The position numbers and the translations under genes were made by a program. Source: Flavobacteriaceae bacterium (GTDB lineage Bacteria; Bacteroidota; Bacteroidia; Flavobacteriales; Flavobacteriaceae). From it: a DNA stretch of 11,187 bases. The stretch spans positions 1-11,187 of the forward strand of contig JALZVC010000162.1 in the NCBI GenBank assembly GCA_023301205.1. The letters are read 5' to 3'. Each line of letters opens with the position of its first letter. Within the stretch, counting starts at the first letter, position 1. Below the pieces are notes generated by a model. That model was not told the DNA's origin. It worked only from the letters and a program-made list of their open reading frames with translations, and made no database searches. Below are positions 1 through 4,865 of the stretch, piece after piece.

Positions 1-186
1 TTGACTGTTTTGTTTGAAGGCGAAAACAAAGAAGGATACATTCACGGTTTTACTGAAAATTATGTAAAAGTGAAAACAACTTGGAATCCAGAACTAGTGA
101 ATACGTTACACGAAGTACAATTGACAAAAATTGATGAAGACGGGCTAGTGCGGTTTAATTTTGTTTCTGAAATGAATTTAGGCTAA
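1..186 (+). CDS. mtaB: tRNA t6A37 methylthiotransferase MtaB, C-terminal end (partial)
   Basis: Only the last 61 codons are present; the gene enters from the left edge, so the first TTG is an internal Leu codon rather than a start. The visible part (VLFEGENKEGYIHGFTENYV, then a short beta-rich stretch to the TAA) matches my memory of the C-terminal TRAM-like RNA-binding segment of flavobacterial MtaB. MtaB is a radical-SAM Fe-S enzyme that adds a methylthio group to N6-threonylcarbamoyladenosine at position 37 of ANN-decoding tRNAs. The catalytic radical-SAM CxxxCxxC core would lie upstream and cannot be checked here. It converges on the acetyltransferase gene, with 32 bp between the stops. 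MiaB or RimO would be alternatives, but the tail sequence favours MtaB. Confidence 0.75.
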   Translation: MTVLFEGENKEGYIHGFTENYVKVKTTWNPELVNTLHEVQLTKIDEDGLVRFNFVSEMNLG

Positions 187-195
187 CAAATTTGT

Positions 196-220
196 AATTT
201 GAAAATGGAATTTTCAGATT
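196..220. terminator. Hairpin between convergent genes, possible bidirectional terminator
   Basis: An 11-bp stem (AATTTGAAAAT at 196-206 with ATTTTCAGATT at 210-220, one G:U pair) closes on a 3-nt loop. It lies exactly between the convergent mtaB and acetyltransferase stops and touches the latter's stop codon. There is no proper T-tract on either side and the stem is AT-rich, so terminator function is a guess from position. Confidence 0.3.
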
Positions 221-518
221 AGATATTAATACCTATAGGAAGCAAAGACTTGTACTTTCTTCTGTTTTTGCGTAAAAAACTAACAATTTCTGGAGCAGTA
301 GGCATCATACTAATATTTCGGTCTTTAATATTGGTAAAGACGGCTTTTATGAAAATCTCTCTGAAACCTTGATCTTCTAGATCTTCTGGCATTTCATATT
401 TAGTTAGAAAAATTTTACGCTCTTGAAGCGAATATTCTATACGTGCCATATTATCACCAATTTCTAGTTCGAATTGGCGCAAAAACTCGTTATCTGTGAT
501 TTCAACATCTTCAATCAT
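219..518 (-). CDS. Small GNAT-like N-acetyltransferase (YjdJ type)
   Basis: A 99-aa protein resembling the single-domain, truncated GNAT fold of the YjdJ/Acetyltransf_CG type, which is usually about 90-100 aa. Visible marks are the FELEIGDNMARIEY strands, the strand-turn KIFLTKYEMPEDLEDQGF that leads into the acetyl-CoA pyrophosphate loop, and a late MMPTAPEIVSFL segment at the position where the family carries a conserved P/C-containing turn. The tail NRRKYKSLLPIGINI is basic and, as I recall, typical of flavobacterial members. The cofactor loop reads DQGFREI instead of the usual Q/R-x-x-G-x-G/A, so the second Gly is missing and activity is uncertain. The substrate is unknown. The start is the ATG at 518; the gene is divergent from the hydrolase at 617 and appears monocistronic. 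Confidence 0.7.
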   Translation of the reverse strand: MIEDVEITDNEFLRQFELEIGDNMARIEYSLQERKIFLTKYEMPEDLEDQGFREIFIKAVFTNIKDRNISMMPTAPEIVSFLRKNRRKYKSLLPIGINI

Positions 519-544
519 ATAATGGGGTTTCTTCTAAAACTAGT

Positions 545-574
545 TTGAAGTTTGTTTAATGATATGTAAATTTA
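545..574 (+). promoter_or_regulatory. Putative Bacteroidota-type promoter for the hydrolase gene
   Basis: TTG at 545-547, a 19-nt spacer, then TAAATTTA at 567-574, which matches the TAnnTTTG -7 consensus except for the last base. The -7 element lies inside a perfect 10-bp palindrome (GTAAATTTAC, 566-575) in the divergent intergenic space. An AGGAG at 603-607 sits 9 nt before the ATG at 617, an unusually good Shine-Dalgarno site for this phylum. Confidence 0.4.
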
Positions 575-616
575 CGAAATATCTTGGATGTTTTACTATA
601 AGAGGAGATATAGTCT

Positions 617-1282
617 ATGAATTCAGAAAAAATACACGTTTATTTTGTTCCAGGTCTTGCTGCAAGCACTGAAATATTTAGGAATATTAAACTTCCTACA
701 GATAAATATGTGATGCATATTATTGATTGGAAAATCCCTAATAAGGCAGAATCTATGCCTAATTATGCAAAAAGGATGGCGGAAGCCATTAAACAAGATG
801 ACGCAATACTTATAGGAGTCTCTTTTGGCGGGGTTGTTGTACAAGCCATGAGCGAATTTGTATCGCTTAGACATCTAGTATTAATATCAAGTGTAAAATC
901 TAGAAATGAACTACCCAAAAGGTTACGTTTTGTTCAAAGAACAGGGCTTTATAAGCTCGCACCAACAAGCCTTATTATTAGGGCAAAAGATTTAACGCGA
1001 TTTGCAATTGGGCCAAGGTCTAAAAAACGATTGCAGTTATACAATGAATATTTACATGTTCGTGATAAGGATTACTTGGATTGGGCTATTAAAAATATGG
1101 TTTCTTATAATAGAAAAGAACCATTACCAGGTATCATTCATTTACATGGAGACAAGGACATGGTGTTTCCGAAGGAATATATTAAAGATGCTATATTTTG
1201 TCCCGATGGTACGCATATTATGATTTTAAATCGCTCCCATTGGATAGTAGACCAATTGGATAAGATTGTTGCTAATAATTAA
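617..1282 (+). CDS. Alpha/beta hydrolase (serine esterase-like)
   Basis: A 221-aa cytoplasmic protein with alpha/beta-hydrolase features. An N-terminal strand, IHVYFVPGLAAS (about residues 6-17), supplies the oxyanion-hole loop. The nucleophile elbow is GVSFGG, with Ser69 in a G-x-S-x-G motif. The acid is in HLHGDKDMVFP (Asp179 or Asp181), and the base is probably His200 in DGTHIMI, although His208 in SHW is close by. The segment at about residues 95-165 is rich in Arg, Lys and Tyr and would form the cap. There is no signal peptide. The substrate cannot be read from sequence. It is preceded by an AGGAG site and followed after 57 bp by the transglycosylase gene on the same strand. Family confidence is high, specific function unknown. 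Confidence 0.8.
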   Translation: MNSEKIHVYFVPGLAASTEIFRNIKLPTDKYVMHIIDWKIPNKAESMPNYAKRMAEAIKQDDAILIGVSFGGVVVQAMSEFVSLRHLVLISSVKSRNELPKRLRFVQRTGLYKLAPTSLIIRAKDLTRFAIGPRSKKRLQLYNEYLHVRDKDYLDWAIKNMVSYNRKEPLPGIIHLHGDKDMVFPKEYIKDAIFCPDGTHIMILNRSHWIVDQLDKIVANN

Positions 1283-1293
1283 TAAATCTGTTT

Positions 1294-1322
1294 TTGTAGT
1301 GGAATACAAATGCATATCTTTA
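1294..1322 (+). promoter_or_regulatory. Possible promoter for the transglycosylase-permease pair
   Basis: TTG at 1294-1296, an 18-nt spacer, then TATCTTTA at 1315-1322, a 5-of-6 match to TAnnTTTG. The transglycosylase ATG is at 1340. The match is modest in AT-rich DNA, so read-through from the hydrolase gene is equally possible. Confidence 0.3.
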
Positions 1323-1339
1323 AAACAAAGAAATAGTTT

Positions 1340-2266
1340 ATGAAAATGATGAAAGTCATAGGTGTCGTTGCCTTTGTGGCGGCAGTAGTTTTGGTCAGTG
1401 TTTTTGCTGTCCAATCTACTACAACAGACGCGGCAGTAACAGAGAAAATCGCAAACGATTACGGTGTTTATGCTTTGCCAATGCCTGCTTACTTAGAGTT
1501 TGCTGGTGAGCGCGTACCACTAGAAAATCCAGATATTAAAGAGCGTATGGATCGTGAGTTACACGTGAATACCTACTGGCAATCTAATATGATTATTATG
1601 ATGAAAAGGGCAAATAAGCATTTCCCTAGAATAGAAGCGCTTCTAGCCCAACACAACCTCCCAGACGATTTTAAATACCTTGCTGTGGCAGAAAGTAGTC
1701 TTGATAACGTAAGGTCTCCAGCTGGAGCAGCTGGTTTTTGGCAATTTTTAAAAGGGACCGCAAAGGAGTATGGACTAGAGGTGAATGATTATGTGGATGA
1801 ACGCTATAATCTAGATCTAGCAACAGAGATGGCAGCGAAGTACTTAAATAAATCTAAAAACCGTTTTGGGACTTGGACATTAGCGTGTGCGGCCTATAAT
1901 GCAGGTAATGGAGGTATCAATAACCAACTAGAGCGACAAGATGTAGATGACTATTATGATGTGCTACTTAATCCTGAAACAAGCAGATATGTTTTTAGAA
2001 TACTTGCTTTTAAAGAAATTATGTCTAATCCTAAAAAGTATGGTTTTAACCTAAGATCAACAGACATGTATCAAGAGATTCCAACAAAAAAAGTGGTTGT
2101 AAATTATCCCATTGAAGACTTTGCTAAATGGTCAAAAGATCAAGGCATCAATTATAAAATATTAAAGATACACAACCCTTGGTTGAGAGATACTTTTTTA
2201 AAGAATGCCTCGAAGAAGGAGTATATTGTAGAAATCCCAGAAGAAGGATATTACCAGCTTAATTAG
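1340..2266 (+). CDS. Exported lytic transglycosylase, MltD-like SLT domain
   Basis: A 308-aa protein predicted to act on peptidoglycan in the periplasm, cleaving between MurNAc and GlcNAc with 1,6-anhydro product formation. Residues 5-24 are a hydrophobic signal or membrane anchor. The SLT (goose-lysozyme-like) domain spans about residues 95-230. It contains the catalytic Glu118 in YLAVAESSLDN, the SPAGAAGFWQF motif (126-136), and the AYNAGNGG motif (185-192). The segment after residue 240 (NYPIEDFAKWSKDQGINYKI) resembles the linker of MltD-type enzymes, but no LysM repeat follows, so the protein is shorter than classical MltD. A second ATG three codons downstream is an alternative start. The permease ATG is 7 bp after its stop, which implies co-transcription. 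Confidence 0.88.
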   Translation: MKMMKVIGVVAFVAAVVLVSVFAVQSTTTDAAVTEKIANDYGVYALPMPAYLEFAGERVPLENPDIKERMDRELHVNTYWQSNMIIMMKRANKHFPRIEALLAQHNLPDDFKYLAVAESSLDNVRSPAGAAGFWQFLKGTAKEYGLEVNDYVDERYNLDLATEMAAKYLNKSKNRFGTWTLACAAYNAGNGGINNQLERQDVDDYYDVLLNPETSRYVFRILAFKEIMSNPKKYGFNLRSTDMYQEIPTKKVVVNYPIEDFAKWSKDQGINYKILKIHNPWLRDTFLKNASKKEYIVEIPEEGYYQLN

Positions 2267-2273
2267 TCAATTT

Positions 2274-2660
2274 ATGAATCCTACTCTTATTGTTTCTTTA
2301 ATAGCTATTGGCTTGTTTGCTGGAATTCTTAGTGGTTTTATGGGCGTAGGTGGGGGAGTAGTTATGATTCCCTTAATGGTATTGTTTTTGGGTTATTCTC
2401 AACATCAAGCTCAAGGTCTTAGCCTCGCGGTATTAGCTATGTTGGTGACCTTGCCTGCCGCATATACATATTATGTAAATCCAATAGCTGGAGAAGCTGC
2501 TTTTAATTGGAAATTTGCAGTTATTATTGGTATTTCTTTTCTCTTAGGAGGATTTTTAGGTGCCAAGTTTGCTGTTAATATACCAGAACAGCTACTCAAA
2601 AAGTCTTTCGCTGTAATATTATTTATCGTAGCGATTAAAATGTTCTTTTTTTCTAAATAA
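2274..2660 (+). CDS. Half-length TauE/SafE-family membrane permease
   Basis: A 128-aa, strongly hydrophobic inner-membrane protein with about four transmembrane segments (roughly residues 5-25, 28-40, 48-68, and 80-125 in two parts). The glycine-rich GFMGVGGGVVMIPL (21-34) and the later GGFLGAKFAVNIPEQLLKK (92-110) are hallmarks of one repeat of the TauE/SafE (PF01925) family, whose full-length members have two such repeats in about 240-270 aa. A single-repeat protein would probably work as a dimer. The family is linked to export of sulfite, sulfoacetate or related anions; the substrate here is unknown. The gene starts 7 bp after the transglycosylase stop. No second half follows downstream, and the reading frame is clean. 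Confidence 0.82.
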   Translation: MNPTLIVSLIAIGLFAGILSGFMGVGGGVVMIPLMVLFLGYSQHQAQGLSLAVLAMLVTLPAAYTYYVNPIAGEAAFNWKFAVIIGISFLLGGFLGAKFAVNIPEQLLKKSFAVILFIVAIKMFFFSK

Positions 2661-2734
2661 GGTTGCTTTTTCTTAGCGTGTGTGTTTTTTAGCGAGCAGT
2701 GGTTTAAAAGGTGAGCACTACTTTGAAATTTGTT

Positions 2735-2910
2735 GCTTAACGACTCGGCTATGCTTAGTACGGGATTTAAATGAACTTAACTTTCAAATTAGCACTTAGC
2801 CAAATCTTTTTTCTTTTAAAGCTAAATCAAAAGATTTGGCGGTCTTTATTAAATGCTCTGAACTTTAAATTTAACACCAAAACCCGTATTACGTATAGGT
2901 GTTATTACCC
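2735..2910. repeat. Long imperfect dyad with perfect 12-bp inner stem, cassette-site-like
   Basis: Nested complementary arms fold this stretch into one extended hairpin. The innermost is a perfect 12-bp stem (GCCAAATCTTTT at 2799-2810 with AAAAGATTTGGC at 2829-2840, loop 18 nt). Outside it, CTTAGTACGGGATTT (2754-2768) pairs at 12 of 15 positions with AAAACCCGTATTACG (2879-2893), and CGGCTATGC (2746-2754) pairs with GTATAGGTG (2893-2901) at 8 of 9 positions if G:U is allowed. The left end carries GCTTAAC (2735-2741), which on the - strand reads GTTAAGC and fits the integron R' consensus GTTRRRY. The right end (GTTATTACCC, 2901-2910) does not fit. Architecture recalls a large attC site. I believe related elements recur between flavobacterial genes, but this is unverified memory. 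Confidence 0.5.
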
Positions 2911-2919
2911 ATCGTTTTT

Positions 2920-3738
2920 CTAATGTTTAATGTATTCTTTCGTTTGAAAAAATGTTCTCGTATCATTAAACTCCTTTCCAGTTTTGGTGTCAATCAGCCA
3001 CATATTCATTTTTAAATCATTCATCAGTTCGTACTCTAATCGAACAAAACCTAATTTTTCCGAAAAATAACTTTTTAATTTAGTTGTTCCTAAACTTGAT
3101 TTTGCAGTACTCTCAATTACAAAACAATCTATTTCGCCAAGCTTTGTTTTTATTTTTTCTTTTGCAACTATTTTGTAATTGTAGGTTTGAAGCAATTGAC
3201 CTTCCCATTGCCCCCACATTTCATTTCCCCAACCCTGTCCTATATTCATTTGGTCAGTCCATTCTGTTCCAATTTTCAAGGGTTTTTTTACAAACGGAAA
3301 TGGTGCAGTTTCTAAAGAATTAAAAAATCCTTTTCTTATAGGATGTATCCAAACATTTTTACCGTTTTCAACTGCTCCTGTTGATGCTACAGAGGCAAAA
3401 ATAGGTTCTTGCAAATATGAAATTTGCGTTTGATTTCCATTAGTCCTATCGGCATTCTCAACGGGTTGAACAATCAAATGAATTTTATCAACTCCAATAC
3501 TGTCTGTTCCAATTGGCACAAGTTCAAAATCACTACGCGCGAACATTCCTTTGTTGCTTTTTAATTTACATTTTTCGCCGTCTTGAATGATTTCGTAATC
3601 ATAAACATAGACGTTTCCAGTTTTATAAATTTCGTTGTTTTTATCTATATTTTCATCTTCAATCACAACAGTATCATATTGCTGTGAATATCCGATTTGG
3701 AAAATAATTAAGAATAAAATAGTTAGTTTAATTTTCAT
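2920..3738 (-). CDS. Secreted protein of unknown function
   Basis: I do not recognise this 272-aa protein. It begins with a clear Sec signal peptide (MKIKLTILFLIIFQIGYSQ, cleavage probably near residue 18-19, with Q after the cut as is common in Bacteroidota). The mature part is soluble and rich in beta-strand-like alternation. A Trp/Gly-rich patch NIGQGWGNEMWGQWEGQ lies near residues 165-181. The C-terminal third (KIKTKLGEIDCFVIESTAKS, then YFSEKLGFVRLEYEL) resembles the closing strands of DUF3108-like periplasmic beta-proteins, a weak comparison. No lipobox is present, so it should be periplasmic or exported. It stands alone between two core genes and is immediately followed by the long dyad, suggesting accessory DNA. 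The start ATG at 3738 is supported by the signal peptide. Confidence 0.72.
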   Translation of the reverse strand: MKIKLTILFLIIFQIGYSQQYDTVVIEDENIDKNNEIYKTGNVYVYDYEIIQDGEKCKLKSNKGMFARSDFELVPIGTDSIGVDKIHLIVQPVENADRTNGNQTQISYLQEPIFASVASTGAVENGKNVWIHPIRKGFFNSLETAPFPFVKKPLKIGTEWTDQMNIGQGWGNEMWGQWEGQLLQTYNYKIVAKEKIKTKLGEIDCFVIESTAKSSLGTTKLKSYFSEKLGFVRLEYELMNDLKMNMWLIDTKTGKEFNDTRTFFQTKEYIKH

Positions 3739-3831
3739 CGCAATGTTTTTCTCAAATGCTTTACAACACTCTTATATCAGTAAGTAAATACTAGCGAAGT
3801 ATATTTGCGCAATATGATGAAGCTATGGTAC

Positions 3832-4401
3832 CTACCTGCGTCCTCCTCTTCCTTTACGGCCACCACCGTATTGTTGTTTGGGTGCGCCAGCGCGTTTCAT
3901 ATTCTGTTTCATCATCTTTATCTGCTCGTCCATCATACCGTGCTTATCGAGTTTTTTAGCTTCAGTAAGAAGCTGCTCTGCTTCACGTTTTCTATTTTTA
4001 CTCATAGCAATACCGGCAAGGTTTAGCTTTGTCATCGCCATATCTGTATCCATACTTAGCCCTAATGAAACCGCTTTTTTAAAATACTTCTCAGCTTCGT
4101 TCATATTGGTTTGACTTACCATTAAACCATTAAGGTAATTATAGTAGCCTTGTTGTTTTTTTACCAAAGCGCCTTCTGGATTACTAATTTTATCTAACCA
4201 TTTTTTAGCCCCTGGGAAGTCTTGCTTCCTTAAACGCAAAAAGGCAAGCAAAACAATTTCATTTTTAAAATAGAGAAACACAAAAATTATTGCTAATAGT
4301 ATGAACATGATTCCATTACCAATATTTGTTTCTGTAAACTGCCAAACAGCAGCAAATATGGACAATGCAGCTAGAATTATTTTTATATTTTTATTAAACA
4401 T
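3832..4401 (-). CDS. Membrane-anchored TPR protein with Gly/Arg-rich tail
   Basis: A 189-aa protein. Two hydrophobic segments (about residues 7-20 and 30-54) should form a membrane hairpin at the N-terminus. Residues about 60-155 are helical and TPR-like: GYYNYLNGLMVSQTNMNEAE (85-104) followed by KYFKKAVSLG matches a TPR A/B helix pair, and a second pair covers MTKLNLAGIAMSKNRKREAE (123-142). The last 11 residues, GGGRKGRGGRR, form a basic glycine-rich tail similar in composition to RGG-type nucleic-acid or polyanion binding tails. TPR modules mediate protein contacts; the partner is unknown. It is transcribed divergently from rpmH, with about 200 bp between the starts, and is probably monocistronic. 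Its stop lies about 90 bp from the start of the secreted-protein gene. Confidence 0.72.
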   Translation of the reverse strand: MFNKNIKIILAALSIFAAVWQFTETNIGNGIMFILLAIIFVFLYFKNEIVLLAFLRLRKQDFPGAKKWLDKISNPEGALVKKQQGYYNYLNGLMVSQTNMNEAEKYFKKAVSLGLSMDTDMAMTKLNLAGIAMSKNRKREAEQLLTEAKKLDKHGMMDEQIKMMKQNMKRAGAPKQQYGGGRKGRGGRR

Positions 4402-4424
4402 AGAGCTTGTTTTTAAAGCGATGA

Positions 4425-4460
4425 CAAAGGTAAGTAAAACAATTAAAATTTTTTTACAAA
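4425..4460 (-). promoter_or_regulatory. Putative promoter of the TPR gene
   Basis: On the - strand TACCTTTG (4432-4425) is an exact TAnnTTTG -7 element, and TTTG (4460-4457) could be the -33 element. The spacer of 24 nt is longer than the usual 19-21. The gene's ATG is at 4401, giving a short leader. It lies back to back with the rpmH promoter. Confidence 0.42.
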
Positions 4461-4466
4461 TTGGAG

Positions 4467-4496
4467 TTGAGTGTGAAAAAAATGTTTGTATATTTG
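4467..4496 (+). promoter_or_regulatory. Promoter of rpmH (Bacteroidota sigma-A type)
   Basis: TTG at 4467-4469, a 19-nt spacer, and TATATTTG at 4489-4496 together form a textbook TTG / TAnnTTTG promoter. Transcription should begin near 4502-4504, giving a leader of about 100 nt before the ATG at 4604. Near the leader's 5' end CCTAC (4503-4507) is complementary to GTAGG (4547-4551), a weak closing stem. Confidence 0.68.
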
Positions 4497-4603
4497 CAGC
4501 CGCCTACGAAGAATAATGACGAATTATATTTTCAGAAATAAGAAAAGTAGGTAATAACAAGGTTTAGTTTAAACATATAGTTTCAGAATAAAGAAATCAT
4601 ACC

Positions 4604-4765
4604 ATGAGCAAAAGAACATTTCAGCCATCAAAAAGAAAGAGAAGAAACAAGCACGGATTTAGAGAGCGTATGGCATCTGTAAACGGTAGAAAAGTATTAA
4701 AAGCTCGTAGAGCAAAAGGCAGAAAGAAGATTTCTGTTTCTTCAGAATTTCGTCACAAGAAATAA
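4604..4765 (+). CDS. rpmH: 50S ribosomal protein L34
   Basis: A 53-aa, very basic protein beginning [20 protein letters not shown] and continuing [20 protein letters not shown], the near-invariant L34 sequence. L34 binds 23S rRNA in the large subunit. The usual L34 length is 44-53 aa; the C-terminal extension [13 protein letters not shown] is of the kind seen in flavobacteria. The gene is not near dnaA, rnpA or yidC here; instead carB follows, an arrangement I recall from flavobacteria. It is preceded by an exact promoter and a leader of about 100 nt, and followed after 18 bp by a strong terminator, so it is probably a single-gene unit. Start chosen at the ATG giving the conserved [10 protein letters not shown]-terminus. 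Confidence 0.97.
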   Translation: MSKRTFQPSKRKRRNKHGFRERMASVNGRKVLKARRAKGRKKISVSSEFRHKK

Positions 4766-4783
4766 TGTTGATAAGTATTAAAT

Positions 4784-4818
4784 AAAAAGGTGTTGTTTTT
4801 AAGCAACACCTTTTTTTT
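4784..4818 (+). terminator. Rho-independent terminator after rpmH
   Basis: A 7-bp stem, GGTGTTG (4789-4795) with CAACACC (4804-4810), closes on an 8-nt loop and is followed directly by eight T residues (4811-4818). The preceding A run (4784-4788) can pair with the T run and may allow weaker termination on the other strand. Confidence 0.85.
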
Positions 4819-4865
4819 ATACCCCATTGAGTATTAATTTTATATCCCGAAAAAAAATCACCCTT

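Larger units (their letters stand above)
2735..3771 (-). mobile_element. Candidate single-gene cassette (speculative)
   Basis: The gene at 2920-3738 followed by the dyad at 2735-2910 is flanked by imperfect repeats in the same orientation: TGCTTAACGACTC (2734-2746) and TGCTTTACAACACTC (3757-3771). Gene, then a long hairpin site, then a boundary repeat is the order expected of an integron-like cassette. No integrase gene is in the window, and the repeats are short and imperfect. Confidence 0.28.

Noticed and set aside
623..874. 83-aa - strand open frame opposite the hydrolase gene
   Set aside because: It lies wholly within the hydrolase coding region with the G-x-S-x-G motif on the other strand, and has no recognisable features.
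2735..2910. Reading the dyad as a simple rho-independent terminator or a riboswitch
   Set aside because: The arms extend over about 150 bp with no adjacent T-tract, and the element lies after, not before, the gene it is associated with.
3800..3807. Exact TATATTTG -7-like element on the + strand facing into the 3' end of the TPR gene
   Set aside because: No TTG lies at a suitable distance upstream and no gene follows on that strand; chance is likely in AT-rich DNA.
4827..4865. TTG-started 13-codon extension of carB
   Set aside because: It begins just after the terminator T-tract, encodes nothing resembling the CarB N-terminus, and the ATG at 4866 gives the expected conserved start.
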